Part shown: one piece after another, positions 18,101 to 26,648 of the stretch | Position numbering within the stretch: position 1 is the stretch's first letter | Layout: each line of letters starts with the position of its first letter | From: Pinguiococcus pyrenoidosus | Lineage: Eukaryota; Sar; Pinguiophyceae; Pinguiochrysidales; Pinguiochrysidaceae | Assembly (NCBI GenBank): GCA_019677205.1 | Contig: JAAMXY010001079.1 | Coordinates: 1-36,359, forward strand | Direction of reading: 5' to 3' | Length of the DNA stretch: 36,359 bases | Notes under the pieces: model-generated | What the model saw: the letters and a program-made list of their open reading frames with translations, nothing else | The model's database searches: none | Told to the model about the DNA's origin: nothing | Translations under genes and position numbers: made by a program

Positions 18101-20075
18101 ACCGAGATCTGCTGATCCACCTCGGAAGCTTCGATTGCCACGGGCACGTCCAGAGTTTGCGATTCTGACGGCACACTTGGCGATGGGTCCGCTACTGCTA
18201 CCTGCGAGTCCTCGTCAGCCTGGTCTAGGCTCGGATCGAGACTTGGCAGACTGGCTTCGCCGAGAGACGGGTCCATGTCAGAAGTGACATCTTTTCCGGA
18301 TGCCACATCAGCTGCGTCATCGCCAACCGTGGCAGGCTCGGAAGAGATGACGGTTGCTTCAATTGGTGGTTGAAGGTCCGTCGACTGCTGCTGCTGCTGC
18401 TGCCGCTCCAATTGCAGCTGATCGTCCTCCTTGTCCACTACTTGATTCTGGATGTCGCTGGTGTCGAGCGCCCCTTCACCTTGGGAAGCTGCCAACGCCA
18501 GCGCTGGCGCTTCCACAACGTCTGTGGCCTCTTCAAAGTCGAGGGTCTCCAGTGCTTCCCGGGATCCTTGGGCAGCCTCCACCGCGGCAGTGACCGTCGC
18601 GGCTTTCTTCCACAAGCCTTGGCGTCGATCGACCTTGTAGCCTTGCAATTCCTCCCAGTCAGCGCTCTCCAGCATGTGCTGGAGCCGCTCGGTGCCAACC
18701 TCGCCAAGCGTGCGTTGGTTCTGCAGGTACACGGCCCCGGTTGGAATCACACGCTGCGCTGCGCGAACCTGCGGCGTTCGCAGGATATTGACCATGGGGT
18801 GGGGACTCCGGCGAGCATAGTTGCCAGCGGCAGCATCATCCCTCTCCTGGCCGTCCGAGTCGCTGGCCTGCATGCGATCAGCGCCGTCTCGAAACTCGTA
18901 GTTCGGGTGGAAGAAGACCAGCTGGATGCCAAGCTCTCCCTCGTCGATGCGAAGGGGTTCCAAGGCTCTCGTGAGGGTGGTCGAGAACGCGTCAAACGCG
19001 TCCGCGCTGCGAAGGCAGAAGTTGGGGCAAACGAGCATCGTCGTGCTCAAGCTGCGCTCGTCGCTCTCCTGCAGCCTCGCCACTTCCGCCCAGAACGTCT
19101 TGTACATGGTCTCTGCATCCGCGCAACGTTCAACTGGATAAGCGACGTCGCCAAGTGGGAGCCCCGCCTTCTCCGAGGAGGTCGCGAAGGGACAGACTCC
19201 AAGGCCAGCCACGAGGGACTGCACCCACTCCTTGTTGACCTTCACGAGGTCCTCATCGGAGAGGCTGCCGGGATGCAGCTTGCCCCAAGGCCCGTAGACG
19301 TCGGCCTCGGCCATCGAGGCCTCCGTCGCCGATCCTTTCACCTCCCAGTTCTCATCCCAGCCCTCGTCCTCGGATCCGCCTGCAATCCAAATCGTCAGCG
19401 ATGCGATGCGACACGACACGCTTGCGAAGCGCATCACTTGCAGCCACGTACCGATCTCCCAGAACATGCCGCTGCCCTTGTCCTCCGACGCCGAGGGCCG
19501 CTTCAGCTCGACCACGGCCTCCTTGAGCTCTCCGTCGTACTCCTGCGGGTGGTGGCCGATCGCGTAGACCTTGGAGCCGAAGCCCTCGCAGACGTCCTTG
19601 CAATCCTCCAAGTGCTCCAGGAAGGCCGCCATCTGGCCGGCGTCATCGAACGCGGTGACGCCCGGGAAGCGCACGAGTCGCGTGGAATCGTCTGCAGAGC
19701 ACAAGGCGAGACACGTGATGTGAGGATGGCCAGTGTGGCGCCCGAGCGCTGCGCTGGACACCACTGACCGAGGCCTCCGGCATCGCTGAATCCGAAGACT
19801 TTCTCGTCCGAGGCGCCATCTTCGCCCTCGTCCAGCATGTCCCCCACTGCCGCCCACACATCTCGCAGAGCGGCCGCAGTGGTGATGGCGTCGGAGACCG
19901 TCTCCTTGGCACTCGTGAACCTAGCGCCGGCCCAAGGGCAAGGTTCAGCGGGAGGCGACAGCGGGCGGCGCGTGAGCGGCTCGCGGACGCTCTTCGAGAC
20001 GCGCGGCGCCACTCGGAAGGCTTCCAAGGCTTCTGGCGCCGCGAGGAACAGCAGGAGCACGAAGCTCGAGGCCAT
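12145..20075 (-). CDS. plastid-directed DUF1415 protein with giant acidic repeat tail (copy A)
   Basis: Exons are 19769-20075, 19452-19691 and 12145-19379, with introns of 77 and 72 nt, both phase 1, giving 2,593 residues. Residues 1-19 are a signal peptide, and position 20 begins FRVAP followed by an Arg/Ser/Pro-rich stretch: the bipartite presequence of complex red plastids. A conserved segment (LVRFPGVTAFDD; EHLEDCKDVC; MFWEIG) precedes the DUF1415 domain at about 232-415 (WVQSLVAGLGVCPFA; IQLVFFHPNYEF; YARRSPHPMVNILRTPQVRAA). DUF1415 has no established activity. From about residue 470 the protein becomes a ~2,120-residue tail rich in Ser, Glu, Asp, Ala and Lys, almost without aromatics or Cys, so probably disordered. 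The tail contains a polyQ run, an 18-bp array, a 234-bp array and a basic end (RYDKLNPLRRRKRQ). The second intron has no stop and is a multiple of 3, so an unspliced reading stays open; splicing is inferred from copy B, which has an intron at the identical position and phase. Confidence 0.86.
13683..14718 (-). repeat. tandem array of 234-bp (78-aa) coding repeats
   Basis: Four full 234-bp units plus a partial fifth lie inside the tail of DUF1415 copy A. The same landmark recurs at 13737, 13971, 14205, 14439 and 14673, always exactly 234 bp apart. Units encode L(T/S)LETEKEKMSDA, then DLKPALSMEAE, then EVSLDSGSAAKLE. They differ by only a few bases, so the expansion is recent or is being homogenised. 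Each unit appears to consist of three sub-repeats of about 24-29 residues built on the same short motif. Confidence 0.92.
15881..16006 (-). repeat. 18-bp coding minisatellite (SKLDTE)n
   Basis: About seven 18-bp units encode variants of the hexapeptide S-K-L-D-T-E (for example SKLDAE, STLDTE) within the tail of DUF1415 copy A. The period is a multiple of three, so length changes keep the frame. It is a likely site of length polymorphism. Confidence 0.9.
18385..18402 (-). repeat. CAG run encoding polyglutamine
   Basis: A short CTG run on the + strand is read as six Gln residues (ERQQQQQQS) shortly after the DUF1415 domain of copy A, at the beginning of the disordered tail. Confidence 0.85.
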
Positions 20076-20610
20076 CTTGGGCGGTGCGCCTGCAGGTTTT
20101 GCAGGAATCACTTGAAGTTTTCGTGGATTTAGCCGAGAGATAGGCCGGGTCTTTCGTCGGTTCTGTGCGAAGGACGCGTCACATCGGGAAGGTCCGGATC
20201 CGGATCTATCCTTCAAATAGGAATCTGCGATGAACACGCACGTCGCGGACAGCGAAAATAGCGACGATACGAGCGACGTACGCGAAAACGGGAGAGGTCT
20301 CTCTTCCGAGCCAAGGGCGGCGTCTCCCACTTTTTTTTCCGTCTTCGTGGCCTTGCAACGCAGGACGCCAATGTGAAAATGACGCGCAGACGAGAATCAC
20401 GTCGTTGTTGGCTTCGAGGTTGTGGTCTTCGACGTGCGCTCTTTACTACGTATCGTGCGCTCCTCCGGCCGCCGGCACTCCTGATCTCTCTAGGCGCGAC
20501 GATTACAACCATCCCACAGACTACCCCTCTCTAAACTGCAGCGGTCGAGACCGGCAACTTCCGCTTCTGTGAGCTACGGACAGAGGGCCGCGCGGGGAGC
20601 GCGGTGCGGG
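20076..20610. other. spacer between tandem DUF1415 copies
   Basis: This 535-bp spacer separates the start of copy A from the stop of copy B; both are on the minus strand. It should hold the promoter of copy A and the 3' end of copy B. Open frames on the minus strand extend into it from exon 1 but lack features. I see a short TCCGGATCCGGAT repeat near 20190 and a T8 run near 20331. No regulatory element is certain. Confidence 0.45.
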
Positions 20611-22177
20611 TCACTTCTGCGCTTTGTCGGCGGCCACCGTCAGCTCTTTGTCGTCGTCGAAATCGATGTCTTCAAGACCTTCGCGCGACCCTTCGGCGGC
20701 TTCCACGGCCTCCGTCACTTTCGCGGCCCGCTTCCACAGCCCTTCTCGTCTATCAACCTTGTAGTCCTGCAGGCCCTCCCACTCCGCCTGCTCCAGCATG
20801 TCCTGCAGCCGCTCGGTGCCGACCTGGCCAAGCGTCCGCTGGTTCTGGACGTAGACGGCGCCGGTGGGAATCACGCGCTGCGCGGCTCGCACCTGCGGCG
20901 TCCTCAGGATGTTGATCATGGGATGCGGGCTTCGGCGCGCAAAGTTTCCCGCGGCCGCATCTCGCGCAGCCTGGCTGTCCGAGTCCGCGGCTTGCATCCG
21001 ATCGGCGCCGTCTCGGAACTCGTAGCCCGGATGGAAGAACACCAGCTGGATGCCGAGATCACCCTCGTCCACGGCAAGCGGCTCTAGCGCCCTGGTCAGC
21101 GTCGTCGAGAACACGTCGAACGAATCCGCACTGCGCAGGCAAAAGCTGGGGGCGACGAGCATCGTCGTACTCAAGCTGCGCTCGTCGGTGTCCTGCAGCC
21201 GCGCAACCTCCGACCAGAACGCCTTGTACATCGTCTCGGCATCGGTGCAGCGCACGATTGGGTAGGCGACCTCTCCCAAGGGGAGTCCCGCGCGCTCCGA
21301 GGACGTGGCGAACGGACACACGCCCAGGCCTGCGACGACGGACTGCACCCACCGCTTGTTGATCTCCACGAGCTCCGCATCGGAGAGGCCCTCCGGATCC
21401 AGCTTCGCTCCGGCGTCGTAGACCGCCGAGCCGTCCTTCTGCGCCTCGCCATCTGGCAAGTCCAAATCCCAGTCGTCGTCCCACGCGTCGTCGTCAGCTC
21501 CGCCTGCGGTGAACTCCGCTCCGTTAGGCAACGCGGTCTCCCGCGGATTTGTGCAGCTTCAATGCAGGTTCAGTGCGTACCCATCTCCCAGAACATCCCG
21601 CCGCTGTCCTCGCTGGACGTCGCCGGCCGCCGCAGCTCCAGCACGGCCTCCTTGAGCTTCCCGTCGTACTCGCAGGGGTGGTGCCCGAAGGAGTACAGCT
21701 CGGAGCCAAAGCGCTCGCACACATCTTTGCAGTCCTCCAGATGCTCCAGAAACCCCGCCATTCTCGCGGGACTTTCCAGCGTCGCGACCTTGGGGAAGCG
21801 CACGAGGCGCCGGCCTCCACCTAGACTCGGCAAAAGCCACGACGATCTGGTCAGCTGTCGCACTTGCTTGCGCTTCGGGGGGACCGCGGTATCTTCTCGG
21901 ATCCTCTCGTGCGAGGGTTTGTCCAGTACTCACCTTCCTCTTCCTTCAGCATCTCCTCCACCGCGAGCCACACGTCTCTCAAGGCGGCGGCCATGGTGCT
22001 CGCGTCGGAGACGCTATCCTTGGCGTCTCCAAACTTTGCGGCTGCCCAGGCGCAGCTCTCCGTGGCGGGCGCCAGGGCGTGTCGCTTCCATGTCGCCGCC
22101 CTGGCGGAGCTCCGCAGAGGCGCCTGGAAGGCGTCGAAGGCGCTCGGCGCGGCGATGAGCAGCAAGGCCAACAGCAT
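20611..22177 (-). CDS. plastid-directed DUF1415 protein (copy B)
   Basis: Exons are 21934-22177, 21581-21820 and 20611-21503, with introns of 113 and 77 nt, both phase 1, giving 458 residues. Residues 1-16 are a signal peptide ending ...SAFDA, followed by FQAPLRSSARAATWKR, an ASAFAP-type plastid presequence. The conserved EHLEDCKDVCERFGSELYSF segment and the DUF1415 domain (about 212-400: WVQSVVAGLGVCPFATSS; FFHPGYEF; FARRSPHPMINILRTPQVRA) follow. After YKVDRREGLWKRA the protein ends in a short acidic tail (DIDFDDDKELTVAADKAQK). It is the tandem paralogue of copy A: exon 2 is the same length (240 nt), and both introns are at the same positions and phases. Here the second intron contains a stop soon after the donor, which proves the need for splicing. 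Function is unknown; bacterial DUF1415 proteins are small soluble proteins. Confidence 0.91.
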
Positions 22178-22585
22178 GGCGGGGAATTCGGTGCCCCGTG
22201 TGGCGCTGCGACTTGAAGTTCTGCTTATGCTACGGCGTTCAGAACCGGCCGTAGCTGAAGGCGACGGGCTTCAGAACCAGACAGGACCGCAGCCGGGATC
22301 TGTAGTTCAAATCGGCCAAACCGCTCCACGGAGAGGCTCGCGCCCACGGGCGGATCTGGAGCCATTCGCGGTCCTTTCCCTTGCCTGCGGCTTTGGCGCT
22401 AAAAGCTCGCACAGAGCGATGTGGTCGACGTTGCGGAGACGGAGTGCAGGAAGGGGGAGAGGCGGGTTGTGTGGAAATACTTTCGTGGACTTCTCTTGCC
22501 CAAATCGCCTAAAGCTCACTCGAAATGCCCGAAGCTGGCCGCTCTACTCCCCCTCCTAGTTCTCCCACTTCACCCTGCCTGGAAC
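22178..22585. other. spacer between DUF1415 copy B and PRL genes
   Basis: This 408-bp stretch should contain the promoter of copy B and the 3' end of the phosphatase transcript. I recognise no gene, RNA or clear promoter element. Confidence 0.45.
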
Positions 22586-23137
22586 CTACATGATGACACA
22601 CGAACACGCGCCTCCTGCCCGAGTGGCAACATAGGATTCCAGATACTGCAGCTGCTTGGAGTTGATGGCGCCCCGGCGCTGCTTCCGGATGAGCGTCACC
22701 GCCTCGGTCGGCTCCAGCGCCGCAAACTCGATCAGGGCGATGGCGACCAGCACGGGCGCGCGTCCCAGCCCGGCGACGCAGTGCACCGCGATGCAGGGCT
22801 TCTCGTCCGCCTTGGCCACCGCCTTTGCGGAGAAGGTCTGCTCCACCACGTCCAGCCACTTGTCGATGACCTCCTGCGGCGGGTGGGAGCCATCGGCGTA
22901 CTCCATCTCGTGCATGTGGATGCCCGCGGACTCGACGTGCTCGGCGTTGTACGTCGGCTGGCACACGCGCACCAGATGCACCACGTTGTTCTTCTTGCAC
23001 TCCAGCAGGTACTGCGGCAGGTCGTGCTCCTTGGGGGCGTCCAGGATGAGAAAGCGCATGTCGTCCACCTCCACCAGGCTCGGCCGGCCAGCCAGACTGA
23101 CCGTGTTCAGCTCCACGCTGCCGTTGCTGCGCGACAT
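22586..23137 (-). CDS. PTP4A: PRL-type prenylated protein tyrosine phosphatase (PTP4A family)
   Basis: This single-exon gene encodes 183 residues, close to the 173 of animal PRLs. The phosphatase loop is VHCVAGLGRAP, with catalytic Cys120 and Arg126; the Ala after Arg, instead of Ser/Thr, is typical of PRLs and slows catalysis. The general-acid Asp is probably Asp82 in EYADGSHPP. Cys59 in VRVCQPTYN matches the PRL cysteine that can form a regulatory disulfide with the catalytic one. RRGAINSKQLQYLE is the conserved end of the fold. The protein ends in CVIM, a CaaX box that predicts farnesylation, so it should sit on the plasma membrane or endosomes. Animal PRLs also bind CNNM magnesium transporters. 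The N-terminus is about 10 residues longer than in human PRL-1. Confidence 0.94.
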   Translation of the reverse strand: MSRSNGSVELNTVSLAGRPSLVEVDDMRFLILDAPKEHDLPQYLLECKKNNVVHLVRVCQPTYNAEHVESAGIHMHEMEYADGSHPPQEVIDKWLDVVEQTFSAKAVAKADEKPCIAVHCVAGLGRAPVLVAIALIEFAALEPTEAVTLIRKQRRGAINSKQLQYLESYVATRAGGACSCVIM

Positions 23138-23567
23138 CTTGTTGATTTAGGGGCGGATCGGCCCCGACGTAGGCGCGCCCGAACGCGGACCGCGGCGAAT
23201 GGAACGGTGTTCAAAACTCGCTCGGCGAAGGACGTCGGCACGGCGGCGCGGTGGCCCGCTCGCAAAGCTTTGAAGATGCGCCAGCGTTGTGAAGCAAAAC
23301 CTCAAGGTCCGAGGACCTGACCTGAGAGAGTGGAGCCCAAACCGTCTTGGCCCCTACCAGGCAGACAAACGCGGCGTGGTGAGCATGCGCTTCAACTCCT
23401 GCGGCGCCTTCCGCGGCCCAACTTACCACCGCTTCGAAGGCGGTCGGGGCAGCACGCCAGAGGGGCCTCACGCGGCCGTGATAAAGACGCGTCGTCTTCG
23501 GCCTCGGCACCGTCGTCGCTCGCAAACGGCGAAGGGGGCTTCTGAGGAGGGAAGGGGGACTGCGGAG

Positions 23568-23575
23568 TATAAAAA
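23568..23575 (+). promoter_or_regulatory. TATA-box-like TATAAAAA without an identified gene
   Basis: This TATA-like octamer lies on the + strand in GC-rich surroundings. No coding gene was found in the following kilobase. It could drive a non-coding transcript or be fortuitous. Confidence 0.25.
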
Positions 23576-24441
23576 GTAGACAGTTACCGAGACGAGCGCG
23601 CTTGATTACCTGTCCTTCAGGAAAATAAGGAACAGGATCGCGTCAGGGGGCGCGAGGGCGCGAAAACCACCCGATGTACGCCGCGGAGCTGAGCCTAAGC
23701 CACCACCTGCAGTCAGCTGTGCCTTGCGAGGCTTGAAGCAGGGGTGCGTGGTCCACATGCTGACCGGCGCTTGGCAGAGCGGGGCGGTTCGCGGCGACCT
23801 TGGCCTGCGTGGCCGAAGGAGTCCAAGAAAAGAAAAGAAGCTGCGCTTCATCGTGTCAAGCCACGGGGATGCTGCGCCAAAGCTCGTGATTTACTTTTCT
23901 GGAGGGATGCGGCCCAAGGGTTCCTGACTTTCCAGAGGTCGGGTGGTGCTGAAGGCGCTCAGCAAGGATGCGGCCGCCCAGCGGTTCGCTGATGCGGAAG
24001 ACGCTCCGGGAGCAAGCCGGCGGGAACGCGGATAGCTTCAATGTCTTAGCCTTGGACGTTGGGAGCCAGCAGATAGCTAGGCGTACAGATTTGCACACAA
24101 GGGAGGAAGGCACGAGCGCATCAGCGGCGGAGAAGCTGGTGGATGTGTGTGTGTTCCTACTGTGGATTCGTCGCGAGCCTAACGCAAGGTGGATGTTAGC
24201 CAGTGTCGAAGATGTTCGCCAGTGTCGAAGTACAACGAAGCACGGAGCAAGCCCTCCTGCCCAAAGCAGCGGAGGCGTCGCCGTACTGTTGCAACGCGCG
24301 CTCTTCGGCTGCGAAGATTGCAGCATTCCCCTGAGCCCTAGAAGAATCCTCAATCCTGATCTTCTTGGGCTGCGGAATGGGTCTGGTTCTCTGCAGGGCC
24401 CCATTCCCATTCCACTCCATGCTTTCCCACGATCCCGAACA

Positions 24442-24469
24442 GCATTCCGCATTCCGCATTCCGCATTCC
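24442..24469 (+). repeat. 7-bp tandem repeat (GCATTCC)4
   Basis: Four perfect head-to-tail copies of GCATTCC lie in a non-coding region between the PRL and selenoprotein genes. This is a simple microsatellite. Confidence 0.9.
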
Positions 24470-24943
24470 TCAACCTGTGCCGAAGATCAGTCCTGCGGAG
24501 AGCGTGCACCTATGTCCGAGACCGAGGAGGGAAAAAAAAAAGTTCCTGCAACGTCGATGCTGTCTCTGTCCCGAACCGGGACGGATGCCACGTCCGAACC
24601 GCAGCCGCAGCCGCGGCGACCCAATCATCCCTTCTTCATACATTTGATTTTGGTGTCTTTCTGTGCCTTATTTGCGCCAAATTCGTGGATCCCTGCATCT
24701 CCATGATTCAGGTTTCCGTAAAAAAAAATCAAAAAGCAGCGGTAGCCCAATCGTTATGGAGATGGACATAATTCTCCAATATCAATAGAAAATAGAAGAA
24801 ACGTTGAAAGGATCGTCAGCCAATCCTGAATCCAGCATCTCCAAACCTCAGCTGTGACGGAGCGACACTTTGCCGGAGTGGCCAGAACGGGTGGGCGCGC
24901 TTTTGGGGCTGAATCTCGCAACGCAGCGCGGCAAGTCCGCACC

Positions 24944-26073
24944 ATGAAGGCGCCTGCTCTGCTCCTCGCGCTGCTGAGCGCGTTGGGCTGCAGTGCTCAG
25001 AAGCGAGGCGTCGTCAAGGTCTGCTGCGCATCTCTCCTCATTCCCCAAGGGCGAAGCTCAACCATTCTCTCTCTCTCTCTCTCTTCCGCGACAGAGCTGC
25101 CCCGCGTGACGCTTGAATCGTCTGCCGGAGGTGAAGAAGTTCCTCAAGCAGAGCGGAGGTCAGTGAGCACAGCCCCCATCCTCTGCTTTACCTCTTGAAG
25201 CGTTCTTTCCGCTAACTTCGCACGTGGCATCAGGGGTGGACCTGTATCCGGATGTAACGATAGACTGGATCAGGTGCGTAAGCTTTCTCCTCTTTTTTTT
25301 TTTTTTGGGGGGGGGNNNNNNNNNNNNNNNNNNNNNTCAGACGCTTCAGTTAAGACCTCATGGATCTTGTTTTGTAGGGGACATAACCCGGACCTCTACG
25401 TGTATGAAGGACCGTCAAGCGAAGCAAAACGCGTCGTGGACCTTGGCGCCTACAAGTACGATCAGCTTCACAGACTGTTTGGGGAGGAGCTAGGATTTAG
25501 GAAAGTGCCAGCAGCGCCGTCGGCGCCGCTGGTCTCGAAGGCACAGGGACAGGGGCAGGGGCAGGGGCGGGGGCAAGAACAGGGAAGAGTTTCTGACGCG
25601 CAGCGGGATGACTCGAGCTCGAAAGGGCCCGATGAAAAGGCTGCCGGGGAAAGGAAAGAGCTCGCTGTTGGACAGCCCCGGGATGGAGCGGCAAGCGGCG
25701 GCGCAGCCCAGCCCGTGAAGAAGGAGTACGTCCGAGTGCATCAACTGAGAACGGGACCGTTGAGGCAAGCTACAGAGGTGGATGACGGAGGCCATCGGCA
25801 TGGAGAAATGCGACCACCAGACGTGTTGGACGGCGCGAAACAGTCGGCGGAAGCAGAGACCGGACTGCTGATCATCGTAGTCCCGTCGCTACTGATCGTT
25901 TGTGCGATCGGGTTCTTTCGACACCGGGTACGTGGCCGGATAGGCTTTTGCCTTACATACCCGAGGTAGCATCAGAGCGTAGGGAGTCCTGACCTGCCAA
26001 CTTTCCCTACCTACGACAGCTTCAGAACCTTTTTGTGCGAGCACGGAGCAAGAATGATCTGGAGTCGAAGTAG
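24944..26073 (+). CDS. SELENOM: SelM/Sep15-family selenoprotein with UGA-encoded Sec and C-terminal membrane anchor
   Basis: Exons are 24944-25018, 25095-25158, 25234-25273, 25378-25927 and 26020-26073, giving 260 residues. Residues 1-18 are a signal peptide (MKAPALLLALLSALGCSA). Exon 2 reads SCPAURLNRLPEVKKFL, where U is an in-frame TGA at 25107. This matches the CGGU-QLNRLKEV redox site of selenoprotein M, and the thioredoxin-like fold continues with DLYPDVTIDWI, RGHNPDLYVYEG and FGEELGFRK, all SelM/Sep15 signatures. All phases agree (0, 1, 2, 0). Beyond the usual SelM length lies a Gln/Gly-rich linker of about 120 residues, a membrane helix (about 222-240) and a short basic tail. The last intron (25928-26019) is inferred from GTACGT...GACAG; without it the protein ends at 25969. 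A likely ER-lumen thiol oxidoreductase, anchored as a type I membrane protein. Intron 3 contains an assembly gap. No SECIS was securely identified. Confidence 0.86.
25066..25085 (+). repeat. CT microsatellite in intron 1 of the selenoprotein gene
   Basis: A (CT)n run lies just before the splice acceptor of intron 1 and serves as its polypyrimidine tract. Confidence 0.85.
25107..25109 (+). other. in-frame UGA, predicted selenocysteine codon
   Basis: This TGA falls exactly where the second redox residue of the C-x-x-U motif is expected in the SelM/Sep15 fold (SCPAU), with homologous sequence continuing on both sides of it. The alternative acceptor that would avoid it abolishes all resemblance to the family. 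Confidence 0.87.
25316..25336. other. assembly gap (21 N)
   Basis: Twenty-one undetermined bases follow a T16-G9 homopolymer within intron 3 of the selenoprotein gene. The gap does not touch coding sequence in the model given. The true intron length is unknown. Confidence 0.99.
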
Positions 26074-26648
26074 TTGAAGAGGCCCTTCTTGAAACGAAGG
26101 TCTCGACTGGACTGCTCGATGGTTTTTCTTGTGAATGGGATATAGCAGCGGCGGGATCAGGCTCTTGTTTCAAGTCTTCGGATGCCGATGCAGAAAAACG
26201 CATGGCAGTTTTGTGCACGGAGCGAACTCTCGGCGCTTCCCAGCCCTTCCCCCTCTCTCGAACAGCCCTTGTAGATGAACGCGCATCAGTGAAGCGCAGG
26301 AGCACCAAGGACGGTGGAAAACGAGTCAGAAAATGGATTACTCCCGACGCATCACACAGCGGCTTCCAAGAGCTCCCTCACGTCAAGCCAGGGCCTTTCT
26401 TCTCCCGATTCCCCCTTCCCCGTGCCCTCCCCCAGGTCTGCCGAGCAGCAGAGGAGGCCCTCCAGCTCAGCTGGCACCGGGTCACGGGAGCGCAGCGGTC
26501 TGGGAGTATGCTCCGTCACTGTTTTCAAGGCACGGTCTGCGACGAACGTCGTCGTCGAAGCTCCGAAGGGTCTTCTTGACGACTGCAATCGCGGCAGGCA
26601 AATTCGCTAACTACTCGGTGAGGAAGGCACCGACGCCGCCATTCATGT
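26074..26648. other. convergent 3' region of the selenoprotein and B56 genes
   Basis: This 575-bp segment must hold the 3' UTR of the selenoprotein mRNA, where a SECIS element is expected, and that of the B56 gene on the other strand. Two stems are visible: CCTTC...GAAGG at about 26083-26101, and a longer hairpin at about 26182-26207 with TGCC/GGCA and ATGC/GCAT arms around an A-rich loop. Neither shows the ATGA...GA quartet at the proper place. No gene is supported. Confidence 0.5.
26182..26207. other. hairpin with A-rich loop in the selenoprotein 3' UTR
   Basis: Arms TGCC and ATGC pair with GCAT and GGCA around a loop AGAAAAAC, with one bulged G. It lies about 110 nt after the selenoprotein stop. 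It resembles the apical part of a SECIS only in having an A-rich loop; the non-Watson-Crick quartet is not evident. Confidence 0.3.

Larger units (their letters stand above)
23138..24943. other. 1.8-kb region without a supportable gene
   Basis: It lies between the starts of the divergent PRL and selenoprotein genes. Open frames of up to about 267 codons (+, 23968-24771) and 217 codons (-, 23856-24509) exist but overlap each other, encode Arg/Ser-rich sequence without motifs, and run through a simple repeat. A consensus-like TATAAAAA occurs at 23568, a 7-bp repeat at 24442, and CCAAT at 24820, 124 bp before the selenoprotein ATG. I found no tRNA, snRNA or transposon signature. Confidence 0.5.

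Noticed and set aside
18370-19767. 465-codon + frame over the DUF1415 domain of copy A
   Set aside because: It is antisense to a conserved domain and has no family features.
23856-24771. Overlapping open frames of 267 (+) and 217 (-) codons
   Set aside because: They overlap on opposite strands, are rich in Arg/Ser, run through a GCATTCC microsatellite and show no domain or splice support. Kept only as part of an unexplained region.
24854-25198. Reading of selenoprotein exon 2 in another frame without the TGA
   Set aside because: It gives ELPRVTLESSAGGEEV, which has no SelM resemblance, and it runs into intron 2. The TGA-containing frame matches the family on both sides of the codon and fits all splice phases.
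26182-26207. Hairpin considered as the SECIS element
   Set aside because: It lacks the ATGA...GA quartet at the base of the helix and the stem is only about 8 bp, so it is reported as a hairpin only.
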